In this document: positions 47,409-59,330 of the stretch, piece after piece | Layout: every line of letters begins with the position of its first letter | Position numbering within the stretch: the stretch's first letter is position 1 | DNA from: Erigeron canadensis | Lineage: Eukaryota > Streptophyta > Magnoliopsida > Asterales > Asteraceae | Reading direction: 5' to 3' | DNA length: 64,000 bases | Assembly: GCF_010389155.1 (NCBI RefSeq) | Contig: NC_057768.1 | Coordinates: 7,934,501-7,998,500, forward strand | Made by a program: the position numbers and the translations under genes | Notes under the pieces: generated by a model | Told to the model about the DNA's origin: nothing | What the model saw: only the letters and a program-made list of their open reading frames with translations | The model's database searches: none

Positions 47409-47852
47409 TCTATACTATATTATAAACTTCATCCGTTTAAATTTTAAGTTTTAACATTTACTTTCTTAAAATGCCTCATATCTATTCTATATTTACCTAA
47501 AAAAGTATAATATCTTTTCTCTCTCTTTAAATTTCAACCAATAATTTTTTTTTTCTCTCTCCTCCATTAACTATTTATTACGAGTACTTCAATTCATTCA
47601 AAAATATTTTATCTCAAAAACAGTACATCGATAAATTATAAAAATTATATGTGTGTTCTTAAAATTTCACTCTTTCATTAGAGATGTCATTCGATATATT
47701 TTCGACGAATTTTTAAATCCGAGGTCGGAACCCGTACGATTAAGGTATTTGGCTATCACACTCTATGCCCTATCATACTCTATGACCTATCACACTTTAC
47801 CACCTATCACCCCAACTATCTTACCGCCGGAAAGCGCAGGTACTAACTCTCG
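47409..47852 (+). mobile_element. Helitron-like repeat, family copy F
   Basis: Begins TCTATACTATATTATAAACT and ends TTACCGCCGGAAAGCGCAGG then TACTAACTCTCG|T. The core lies at 47615-47715. Best preserved at both ends and a useful reference for the family. Confidence 0.65.
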
Positions 47853-47937
47853 TGAACGCTAACAAGGTGTTAGTCGAAACATACATGAAGGATAAAGGAA
47901 AAAACAAAAACGGGGAAAACACAAGTTTAAAAATTGA

Positions 47938-48170
47938 AACTAGTCCGTCTTGTCCAGTCGTAGCAGGGCTTTGTTGATCTTTTCGAAAACCACAAGAAGC
48001 TTGTAGTTTTGATGGCCTTTGTTGCGAAGCGAAGAGATGGAGTCTTGTTCAGAAATATGCTATCTTTCCGCATTTTCCACAATGCCCCCAAGATTACCAA
48101 GTTAAGAAGATTGCTCTTGTCTGGTGAGAGTTGAAGTTGTTATGCATCTCGAGTAAATCTTTAAGGCTGG
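47938..48170 (-). pseudogene. L1-type LINE ORF2 C-terminal fragment
   Basis: On the - strand an open stretch reads NLVILGALWKMRKDSIFLNK, TPSLRFATKAIKTTSFLWFS and KRSTKPCYDWTRR. It parallels the C-terminus of the LINE at 27481-29234 (WWWSIWKARNNSLHNG, IFNSIKSLSFLWIHHR, WKDWNESPF). Spacing of the tryptophans and the SFLW motif support the match. Upstream parts are missing. Confidence 0.6.
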
Positions 48171-48768
48171 AAGGTTTTACGAGTATTTGTTACAAAAACG
48201 ATAGATTGAATTATTAGGCACGAATGAATCTTCAGTTCATACGTCAAGATGTTGCTAAACACTTCATTTGAAATGTTAATAATTGAATAATGTTGTTACT
48301 ATCAATTTTTAATCCTAGAGTTTTAATTTTTTATATGATCTTAACGTTCGTTAAAATAAAAATGTTTTTATGAGAACGCAGCCCGTATAGCGATAATTTT
48401 TATAAACCTTCATAAAGTAATGAAAATGCAGACAAACGGACTCTATGCATATTGGAACGTCTGCTAAAGACAGCCAAACAATGGCAGACCTTGAAACTTT
48501 ACAAACAGACAGTGAAAGCTGAATCGAATTGTTGGCATGGGTAGGGAGAATTGTATTGATCTTTATGACCCTGAAAATTTAATTTAATTGACACCAGTTA
48601 CATTGACTAAAAACTAACAGATATAGAGCCACCTGACAACACGCCTTAATAATAATAATTATCATAATATTGATATTCATATATTAATTAATTAACTGAT
48701 TATACAAAAAGGAGGACCAACCAACAAACCAACCAAAATGAGGACCAACCAACCAACACACCACCCTC
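48171..48768. other. 3' flank of the NERD-like gene, no other gene seen
   Basis: The last ~120 bp before 48769 (repeated CCAACCAACC motifs) are likely 3' untranslated sequence of the NERD-like gene read on the - strand. The rest is AT-rich without features. Confidence 0.4.
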
Positions 48769-51700
48769 TCATTTTGGTGTGTGCAGATACTTGCAGGAAG
48801 CTCCCTTCTTGCACCTGCCGCTCTCGTAATATCTACACCGCTGCCCTTTAGATGGTGGCTTTGAATGACCTCCACCGCTACCGGTACCCAAGGAAGACTG
48901 TTTGTTCCAATAACTCCTACTGGTCCTGGTATATCCTGGTTCATCAACGTGATGACTTCTCTCCCGTGGACTTTTACTATTACTGTTGTACCTTTCCCCA
49001 CCAGACCTGCGCGGATTTGGGTTTGGATTAGCGTTTGGGTTTGGGTTCAGGTCCCACCCTACGTTCCCATTACCACTACCCAATGTAGACTGTTTGTTCG
49101 ACGAACTCCTACTGCTCCTGGTATATCCTGGCTCCTCAACATGATGACTTCTCTCTCGCGGGCTATTACTACTACTGTTGAACCTTTCCGAACCAGACCT
49201 GCGCTGGTTTGGGCTTGGATTTGGGTTTAAGGTTGAGTTTGGATCGGTGTTCGGGTTCAGGTCCCACCCTATGTTCCCACTCCGACCTTCACCTGGTCTT
49301 CCTGTATGATTGGATTTACCTTGAGTTGTGTCTGATTGCAAGTTAGACGGGTCAAATGGATCCAGTCCCAATGTCAAGGGCGGCGGCGGTGGTGGTGGAG
49401 GCAATTGTTTTTGTTGTTGTGACTCTTCTGGCTTGATAAATTCACCATCTTCCTCCGTGTCTTCTCTCCTGTGGTTGGTTGTACCTTCCAACCCTTTGAT
49501 CTGAGCAACTCTGCTGACTAACTTTGCACCAATACCAAAGCTCTTTGGTGCTTGCATGGGTTCGCCAGACTTTGTTTCCAGCATTTGTTCTGGATTTTGT
49601 ACAATGCCACCTCCTGGCCCTCCATGACTCGTTTCAGAACCGCCATGACTATGACGTGTATCACCTTGTGCAAGTGACTGATGAAAATTGTAATTTCCAT
49701 TTTCCTTCGCTTCCACTTCACCAATTTTTGTTTCCATCTCTCCCTCATCACCTTCTGCTTTAGCAGATGCATTTATGTCAATCATTCCCTGTGGAGCTCT
49801 CTCCATATCCGTCCACTTAAAACCCAAACTCTCGGAATTTGTTCTGTGAGGAATACCACTAACAGCCACATCAGGAGTGATAAAGGAATGTTGCTGAACC
49901 CCATTTGATGTCTTCATAAAATCAAAACCAACTAGATGTTCATCTGTGGTAGCGGTTGTGGTCGTGGTGGTAGCCGGGTTCGTGGACTGACAAGGTAATT
50001 GAATATCTCCACTAGAGCTAAAACCATCGCTTCTTGTACCCTGATCAGGGGTAGGACTGAACTCATCAAATGACCCATTAAACAAATCATCAACAAAGCT
50101 GTTCCTCCTTGAAGTGGGTGATGGCAACCCATGTTGTGACTCCATAGCATCCACTTCAGCCAACAGATCTGAAACGGATTCCTCTGCTAAAGTGCTAAAC
50201 TCGATCATTTCGCCCATTCCATGCCATGTTGTAAAATCATTACCTGCAGGCTGTGATTGATTAACATTGTGGTCAATGTTGGAGGTCGGAGTAGCAACAT
50301 GATCCCCTGCAACCTCTGGAGTTTTAAAAGAAGAAACGGATACAATTCCTGAGTCAACCCACTGCTCACGTTTGGCTGGAAAAGAACCTCCATCCCATTC
50401 ATTAGAAACTGGGACTTTCGCCCCCCCACCAACTACTAGACTTGAAGCACTACTCCAACTTGGGGGGTTCCCTGAATCCTGAACCAATAGTATCTTCTCC
50501 TTTTCATCTACCATCTTCTTTGGTGAAGGAGCAGGCAAATCAATGACAGCTGCAGGGGCATGCCTGATATCAGCTCCACTTACGGGATTAAGGTGTACAG
50601 TTGGTTCATTTAAGGGGCTAGAGTTCAAAGTTTTATTAGCACTCCAGTTCTGTCCAAAAGATTGTCCTGAGGAACCATTATTGTCAGCTAACTTCTCCTC
50701 GGCATACTGAGTTGCAGCAACAATGGATGATGGAGCTGCCCTGCAAACATTGTGACCTTCAACTTGATTACTAACTTTGTTGGTAAGAATTACGTTCTCA
50801 TAGTTGCTGAACTGGTCTCTTAGAACATCGTTCAAAAGCAGGGATTTGTCCTTGTGGTTCGCCCATATCCTCATATCAACAGGGAAATATCCAGTTGTAT
50901 TCCACCTCTGAAGCTGTATGAGAGAAAATGGGCCTTGAACTTTTCCATTTGGATCAAGGTAATGCCATACTGAATCATTAGGAGATGAAGCTATTGTTTC
51001 TGGTGAATTGTTGGATACTGGTGACCTTATTGTGGCTTGCTGATCCAACTTGGTAACTGTTGAACCCTTAAAATCGACCTCCTGTTGTGAATGTTCCAAT
51101 GTTGAAGCCAAGGCCACTTTTTCCACTTGTATGCTCACTGTCTCTTTGGTAGATCCCCCTTTCATACTTAGTTTCTCATCTTTCGGTGACCAATTATCAG
51201 CATCGTTTGATCTCCCTGCTCTCTTTATAGGAGAACGTGAACTCTTGCTGCTGACACCAGAATATTTAGACTCCATGTGATCTCCTGTAGAGTGCAGAGT
51301 TTAATGACACAACGCATATTAAAAACTGAGTAAGGGATTAAAAAAGTCTACGACAGAATAAAGAGAAACTGTGCAAACCATGTTCTTTGTTGAAATACTC
51401 TTCAGTGTCATCTGATTCATAATGTGGATTCATTTTTGGATCAGAATGAACCACCGGAATTTGCTGTAGCCTGCGCTCACGCTCATCTGGAGTTTTCAGA
51501 AGTTCAAGTTTCTCCACACATTCTCTATAGGTGAGGCTAGTTAAGAAATACCAACATGAAGCAAGCTAGTGAATGTTGATAGCCAACTTTCTATAGCAAA
51601 CAATCTTTTTAATTAAAGAATAAACAATTATTATGATATACAGTCAAAAGGATATCCCTTCTTATTTTTTTTTCCACTAGTCGTGTCACGAAGATGAGTG

Positions 51701-54700
51701 AGCCGCAATATCTCCTTCTCCATCCACTGGAATAAAGAAGAAATAGAAGCGATTAAAGCACTAAAGCATCACATACACAGAAACTTTATTAAGCAAATAA
51801 AAAATGAGCTCACATCATTTAGCTTGAGTGACTGCAAGGCAACGGCCTTTTCTTGTATTTCACCCTGAAGGAAGCGAAGCGTCGACATAAAAACAGAGGA
51901 AGGAAGAACAACACAAAAGGGAACCTTCAAAAGGTAGACATGTAAACTTACTACAGTGAAGTGATTTACAAGACCGCATCTTATACTTTGTTGCAGACGT
52001 CTGCATTCTTCCTGAAATGGCGTTGACGAATATTATATCAAACATGAGAAAGATGTTTGAGAAGAACATACAATCAATTAGACGAAGTTTGTAACTACAT
52101 AGACTTATAATAATATATATAAAATCTAAATCTATCCACGTCTTCACCGGCAGGAGGCAAATTTAAAAATCCTCAATATTTAATATTTATAAAAGACAAG
52201 AATCCCCAGTATCTATATTCATTTATAAAGCACTAGTTTACAATACCGTCTGATGTAATGATATACGTTCCATAAAGATCCACCTAATAATCTTCCTAAT
52301 GATATGGCCATTACACTTAAAGAATGAATATTTGCAAGGAAATTAACAGATTATTTTTCTATGTAATATGTAAATTGTCAACCATATCCAAAATCACAGA
52401 ATCAGTCTTAATGTTATATTGTTATACAAATAAAATGTTAAAATCAATTTTTATAGCCTTATAATTGTATTTCCATAAAAGCCAACAAATGGCGTTACAA
52501 ATCATCATGCTTGACTCAATTTACTGAAACATATCTTAAAGATTTATTGAGGTGACACAATTTTACATAGAAAAGACAACTGATTTATTCGATTTTAAAA
52601 CAAAAGATGCATGTTATATATTAAGTATGTCTATGTCATCTATATCTATATCTATACTTCAATCTTTATCTTTATCTTTATCTTTACTATATCATAACGC
52701 ATTTTGGGTCTTCTATTTATGGTATATCTTAAAATTCAGATTTTGAAATGTCCAAAATGCCCTTAATATATCAGCATCTCTAACAACTAAAACACATGGT
52801 CTACCAAAAACACCTTTAATGAATTAATTTACAACATTTATCATTTAACTCCTAAAATAACTACACTCTCCCTATTTATATCAATAACCTACACCTCTCG
52901 CAGCCACAGCCATCACCCCGCCGCAGCATCGCGCGGGCATCATCTAGTACTAAAACAAAAAACATTTGATAGTAGTCTTAAAATTTGAAATTTAAGAACA
53001 CTAAAATAAGGTAAGTCATTAATATGCAATTAAATCAATGTTAATTAATTTGTCAACATCAACATATAATATTTTTACAACACTACTGGTCACCGGGGGT
53101 CGGCAAAGCCGGGAGCCGTCACCCTTAGTTTTGTCTCTACGTTGAAACTATACAACTCCATGCATGGTGTGGTACATTTCTACTGTTTGTGTATGTGTGT
53201 GTGTGTGTAAGAAAAATCGTTTGAGATATAGACTTCTATTAATCAATAGGAGCCTTTGTTATAAAATCAAATAAGTCACCTTTTGAGCTAACTCAATTAA
53301 CTAAGCCCTTTCTTTTCAATCGATCTCCTAAATAATACCTTACTTTGTCAAACCATTAACAATAAAAAAATTTCCAATAGATATTAAAACAATTATATTC
53401 CTTTTTATACCCAACTAAAAATATTCACCATTCAAGAATACAACTGAACAATCTCTCCAAAATTAATAATAATCTTCTTTTTTTTCCAATAAATATCAAC
53501 ACAAATTTGTTCTTCCAAATAAATGCAAATGTGTCATTTAACTTAAATTTCAAAAAGTTATATACTTTGAACTAAAATTTATTCTAATCTTAAAGGTGGT
53601 CGGGGAAAGGTTTAAATACGGTCACGAGATACCCCGGTGAGGTTGTGTGCATCTGACTCAATAACACTCGTCTTCCACAAGGTAACCCGAAAAAAATAAC
53701 TCATCTGTTGACCCATATATATGTGTGATAGTATATCAATACCAATAGATGATTACTAATAATTGAGACTAGTAAATGTATGAATTCATCTAAAAAATTA
53801 AGCTAAATTTTCATATTGTTTTATGGTGATAGTTGCAGTTTATGAACTATAGTTGCCTTGATATAATACTACTCATTATTGGTTGATACCATAGTTGGAT
53901 ACCTCTGCCCCCTCCACCACACTAACACTAACCACCAACATAAATAACAACTTCCCTTCAATGTAGCACAACCGCATTACATGGGCTTTCTCCTAGTTAG
54001 ACTATATGCATAGTTCAAAGATCTAATAATAGATAATATTTAGATACATGTAACCCTTAGTAGTCGCTACAGAGGTTATCGTAATTATAATGAGAAAGTT
54101 TCTATCTTAAAATGTCTTAATGATTGGTGATGTAACTATGTAAGATAAGCTTGTTATTTTTTAGTAATTATAGAACATGTAATATATTTCATAAAGCGGG
54201 TTCCTTGTAATATATAAATACTTTACCATTTGTCTCACATTAATCAATATACTGAAAAAATGTACTAAACTAGTCCTTAAAAATTAATTTTGTAACATTT
54301 GAACCATTGGGTGACTTGATGATCGATTCATCGGATAAAGTTGATGATATTGAGAGCAATTATATATGAACATGACATGTAACATCAATAACGAATGATA
54401 GATAGTATGTGTATGGCAGATTTCAATGAATAGCTACATAAATTCCTTTTGTCCCATACTTGATCAATCACCATACTAAAAAAAGTTCCAAAATGGCCCC
54501 TAAAGTTGGTTTGTTTTCATCTCATTTATGTCATCAAGTATCAACTTGACATGCAGAAACGATCCTCGGGCTACCCACATGGGACACAAAACTAAATTTC
54601 AACGACTCATTCATAACATTTTCGTAGTACAATGAGTCAATGACCAATGTGAGACAAATCTCAAAGTATGTATTTCACGGAATTACCCTACTTCATAACA

Positions 54701-57700
54701 CCAAACTTTATTTAAGTTATCGAGTCATTTTACAATGGGTTGAAATTCTTATAAAATTTAAATTGGTTTCATACCATTTTAAAATTCAACCATTTTTACT
54801 ATAACATCGCACCTGATTGGTTTAAATATGGTTATGACAGGTTGTCTTAATGTAATGAATTTATATAACTTCCATATGATAGTCGTCATGAACAAAAATG
54901 GTTTAAATAGTAAAATTTGAGTTTTTATATCTCGGAATTAGGATTACATCTAAAAAAGTAAGTCTAAAACTATAATTTGTTCAGCAGTCAACTTTTTACG
55001 TGTGATTATATTTATTAATGAAACATAAGAAAAATCAATGTTATAAAATTTAGTTATATATTAAAATAAAGAGTGATAAGAATACATGTAGTAGAATAAA
55101 GATGGAAGGGAGACAAAGGGTTGGAAAGTGGGTGTGTAGATTTAGCTTAAAAGCATAAAGATAAATGGGTCGAGTGGGGCCAGATCCAATCCCTAGTTAT
55201 CTGTGCAAGACCAATGAGGGAAGTCTCATTCCCCATCATATTTGTCACACATGAATCTAATAGTAAGTCATGACAAAGCAAAGCAAAACAAATGAAACAA
55301 AGAGCAGAAAGGAATATGAGAACTAATTTGTGACCTCGGAAAAGTCTTGGTCTGAAATGGTATCAATTGATATAGTCTCCTTCTTGTCTAAGTTTAAGAC
55401 TTCAAGCATAACATCCGTCGATTTGTTCCCAATCTTATATGGTACATCCACCTTACTTGTACCTGAAATATTGGTGGTAAACTTTAGATACTAAACTTAC
55501 AAAAAAACGCATAAACGTCCCCGAAAATGGAGCTAAGGTATTACCTACAACTTGAACAAGTCTGTACATATCATGCTTCAGATCACTACCCAATATTCTT
55601 ATTTTGACAATTGACCCAACTACCTTGCAATGAAAATTTTCACTCTCTTCTAAAAGATTTTCCATCAAATCACGCCGCAGGTATATCAAATTCATATTGT
55701 AAGCATCAACTGCAGCAAAATCGTCCAACTTATTCTGTAATGCGTCTTCTTTATCCTTATCAAGATTCCTACGTTTTTTATCTTTCCCTATAGTCGACAC
55801 ATTGTCACTGGTCCAATCAGCATCTTCTGGTACTGCAGTCCGTTTAACCCTGGTCTTCCGCAAGTTTTCTTTAACCAAGTTTTCTTTAATCAAGTTTTCT
55901 TTTACTAAAAGGTGGTGGTCTAGAAGCTTCAAGATTTGAATGTGACCAATACGTGGTTTTCCAAAGAGACTATTTAACCTAGAATCACATATGATCTGAG
56001 TTTTCTTTTTAGCATCCCAAAGATTATTTTTATTTATGTACTCCATCATAAGTGCCTGGACATCAAACCGAGACAATTCAGAGGTATTACCATTCTTCAT
56101 ATGTGCAACAAAATCCAATAGCTCTTTTGTTGCCCAGTCCTTGCACTCTACCACAGCTACACCTTCACTTTTAGCATTATCTGGTTTTTCCATATTTACA
56201 GTTTCTTCAGGGGGTATATTGATCTGTTCATCTACTTTTCTTCTTTTAGATTCATTTTCCTCCACATTATGAACAGATGTTGGTGATGTAATGCTCCTCA
56301 GTTCAATGGCTTTGTTATGTACACCGTTTGATGGAAGAGATGAAGATATTGTACATGTCTCTTTCCAGGGATTTTTAGCTTCCATAAGTTCATTCAGAGT
56401 TAATGATAATTTTCCTTTTAAGTAGACCCAATACACTTTAAATAGATACTCCCAGCTAAGTTTATCATCAAAATCGACTTGAACCTGAAAGATAACAGAT
56501 CATTTGAATTTGCAAAGTGCAAAAAACTCTAGACCTGTCAAACCTAAGTGAAGTGTGCAGCACGCTCTATAGAGCATGTTAGCTATAAACGGCATATTAA
56601 AGTTATCAGAACTTGCATACCTTTCCATCCTCGCCCTGACCATTATTCTCGATCAACATGATGGTTTTCATGCATATTGTGCAAAAACCTTTATCACCTC
56701 TGACACACACATAATCAGCTTTTCTAATGCAACCCCTGCACAATGAATACGTACAAGTATAGCACATATGATGTGCCGTCTTCTGGCATATACTACATAT
56801 ATGCCAACCTGGAATTCATATATACAACATATTAGCAATATATATAACCTACTCTACGTATAATATAAATCTATTACACATTTCAATAGACAGCGTATTA
56901 CGAATGAAGTTACTAGAATGCCAAGTTGTTAAGAAACAAAAGATTGCAGTTGTCATTGTTACTAATTAAACCAATAAATGCTTTCCAGAGTATGTGTCAA
57001 ATGACAAATAAAGCAACAAGGGTGAATCAATGTATATAAGTGTGATTCTCGCCTCGAATACATAAGCAAAACTGTCAAATAACTCCTCGCTGTAATGCCA
57101 TTTGGCTCTTGTTAAAACTAAATCCTCTTTGCGATTGCATAAAGGCTACATTAAAGATACGGCAATATCAAGTTTCCAAAGCTTTCAAATCATAACTGAA
57201 GTCACAAATGTATCCACACTCATCCCATTTTCAGCTTTGCACGTCACCAAAAATGTATGTTGCCACTCTTTTATGGAGGTATTATGAGGTCATAACGATT
57301 AAACAAACAATAACTCTCAGCAGTCACCCTTGCGTATCTTTTAGAGTATAACTGTATTTTTATGATGTTATAGGCATGTCCCTCTCCCCATAATACAGTG
57401 CCTTTAATTTAGAGAACTCCCAACATGAGGGCAATTTCATGCACGCCTATAATACGTACCACAGCCTCTTTAGATCCAAATACATCTATTTTAGCGTAAT
57501 CTTCTCGTTGAGTATACTTACAGAGATCTAGAACTAACCTATTTCCAATAAAAGTAATCTATATCCAATTAATGGTGTTCGATAACCTAACAAGCCATGC
57601 CAAGTCACCACCTTGAGCCATCACAAAAACCTCAAAAAAATACTTTAAATTCACTGAAGCTAACCATACAGAATTCTTTACTGATATACACAGAAGAAGC

Positions 57701-58877
57701 GTCTAAATCAACCTCATCTCAAACGGAACTTGAATAGCTAGCCATCCCACGTCTCCATGGAAGGCCCCTATTACTAGCATTCTTGTTTCTCAGCCTTGAT
57801 GCTGTTGAAATACTTTTGGTCCTCAATTTTCCTCGTATCTTCGCTTAATTAAGAGTAGCATTCAGCTCTCCCTCCTCTGCTCTTGGTTATCGGCTTAAAA
57901 GTGACATCCATAATGACAGTAGAATAAATACAACAACAGAAACAAACAACGTCTCATTACAACTTTTAACAAAATAAGTATCACCATGGTATCAGGATGA
58001 CCTAGTTAGCCTAGAAGTAAAGCCTATGTAGCAGGAACTTACAAATGGACGAGGTCTATATTCTATAAACATCAAACGTGAACGACGTAGATACATGTTT
58101 ATGGTGAAATCTAAAACAGATACAAAATGTTGCACTATCCAAGATATAATTAACAACTAATCATACCATTATTCACATAACCAATCTATCCTCTCGTCTC
58201 ATGTTTACCGTAATCTAAACCTAACAAAGCGTCTACTCTTATTATTCCCGTACGCATCTCGCATTTCTAAACCTCCTACCACATATTTAAAGGTAACAAA
58301 ACCCTAAAACTATCATGCATTATATCCGAAAACCCTACATACCACAATTCCATTTAGCCGCGGATTCAAAGAATGCTTCATCGCGTTTTATACAAGCCGG
58401 ATGATACGCCTTTGGACATCCCCTACACCAAATCACACACAAATTAATAAATCTATATATACAAATATATACATATACATATAAATACAATAATAGTAAT
58501 TGAAACTGATTGATCACATGCAATTGAATTATATACCGGCGATCGCAAAGAACGAGACTACCGCCATCAAAACAAATAAAACAAACATCTTCTTCATCTT
58601 TTTGCTTGTGAACACACTGCGAAGAAATCGATACCGGTTTCGGCTTCGGTTTAGGTTTAGGAAGTTGAAGTGGAGCTGGAAATTGAGATTGAGATTTAGG
58701 TGGACGTCCTCTTTTCTTCTTAATCACTACTTCTAATCCTCCGTTATTCACTGAATCATTTACAGTTACAATCGGTGGCTGTGACTGTGGCGGTGGCTGT
58801 TGCTGTGGCGGTGGTGGATTAACAGAATTAGGAACCGGATGTTGACTTTCAGCTACCAAACTTTGACTTTCCATCAT
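48769..58877 (-). CDS. NERD-like: PHD-SWIB-Plus3-GYF-CCCH chromatin protein (NERD / CCCH-44 family)
   Basis: Ten exons (- strand): 58877-58537, 58422-58343, 56808-56621, 56484-55545, 55462-55335, 52011-51952, 51864-51814, 51726-51656, 51530-51379, 51284-48769; 1508 codons with every junction in frame. Domains: AT-hook-like KKKRGRPPKS (53-62); PHD finger starting EDVCFICFDGGSLVLCD (96-112) and continuing through exon 3 CICS-type cysteines; SWIB about 320-397; Plus3 about 463-575; GYF about 775-829 (VWHYLDPNGKVQGPFSLIQL); GW-containing tandem repeat 1340-1474; C-terminal CCCH finger C-x7-C-x5-C-x3-H (1487-1505). Arabidopsis NERD with this order binds AGO2 through GW motifs and histone H3, linking small RNAs to silencing; that role is inferred here from architecture. 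Two GW motifs are present. The paralogue CCCH-44 has the same order, so orthology is uncertain. Nine introns; one is AT-AC. Confidence 0.92.
48874..49278 (-). repeat. Coding tandem duplication with GWDLNPN module, 70-aa period
   Basis: Residues 1340-1409 and 1410-1474 of the NERD-like protein are direct repeats: GNIGWDLNPN / GNVGWDLNPN, RRSGSERFNS / RRSGGERYNS, SPRERSHHVEEPGYTRSSRS / SPRERSHHVDEPGYTRTSRS, NKQSTLG / NKQSSLG. Each carries one Gly-Trp, the kind of motif that contacts Argonaute proteins. The repeat lies between the GYF domain and the CCCH finger. Confidence 0.9.
51531..51655 (-). other. U12-type AT-AC intron in the NERD-like gene
   Basis: The 5' splice site is AAGAAGGG|ATATCCTTTT, an exact match to the U12 donor ATATCCTT. 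The 3' side has TTTCTTAAC (51548-51540), one base from the U12 branch consensus TTCCTTAAC, 9 bases before the terminal AC in CTAGCCTCAC|CTATAGAG. The 125-bp intron joins ...KNKKG to YRECVEKLELLK in frame. The only GT donor nearby (GACT|GTATAT) would force a stop at the acceptor CTATAG. Confidence 0.85.
52630..52947 (+). mobile_element. Helitron-like element in the 3.3-kb intron 5 of the NERD-like gene
   Basis: Left side CTATATCTATATCTATACTT with repeated CTTTAT. Right end ATCACCCCGCCGCAGCATCG then CGCGGGCATCATCTAG|T, with CCGC/GCGGG hairpin and CTAG at 52944-52947. About 320 bp and non-coding. It resembles the tail at 63400-63475. Confidence 0.6.
52948..55334 (-). other. Remainder of NERD-like intron 5, no gene seen
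   Basis: Intron sequence between exon 5 (55335) and exon 6 (52011). A (GT)n microsatellite is at 53189-53208. No credible nested gene on either strand. Confidence 0.5.
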
Positions 58878-59330
58878 TTTTTTCTCAATTAAATCATTTG
58901 ATGAAGAAATGAAAGAAAGAATAAAAAAAAGGGGGGGAAATAGAAACCCTAATTAGAGATTGATTGATTGATTGATTGTGGTGGTTGGTGGTGGTAGTGG
59001 TGGAGGAGAGTTGACCGGAAAAAGGGGATATAAATGGTTGGTTGGGTGTGTATGTGTGTGAGCCGACTTGAGTTGGGTGGGGGTTTTTTTACACCTTTCG
59101 GCGACACGACTTAATTAATCAATCTATAGATATATTATATCTATATCTATATATCTAATGACTCACAATAATGAAACACACACACACAGAAGGAAAGAGA
59201 GAGAGAGAGAGAAAGAAAGTAAGAGCGTTGAACGCGGCCTCCTTTTGTCGATTATTCTTTCTTATGCTTGCTAACACGTGATCTGTTTTTTCTTCTCACT
59301 TCATTTTATTTTGTTTCCCTTGTTTTATTA
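58878..59330 (-). promoter_or_regulatory. 5' leader and promoter region of the NERD-like gene
   Basis: Immediately upstream of the start codon (- strand) lie (CAAT)n at 58957-58978, CCACCAC-rich sequence, and further out (GA)n at 59197-59214 and (CA)n at 59176-59190. Such dinucleotide tracts are common in plant core promoters. No convincing TATA box; the gene may be TATA-less. Confidence 0.35.

Noticed and set aside
49524..49763. 79-aa + strand frame
   Set aside because: Antisense to the large last exon of the NERD-like gene, without any domain.
51531..51655. Conventional GT-AG intron using GACT|GTATAT and CTATAG
   Set aside because: Joining these creates an in-frame TAG and loses the conserved YRECVEKL sequence; the AT-AC solution keeps frame.
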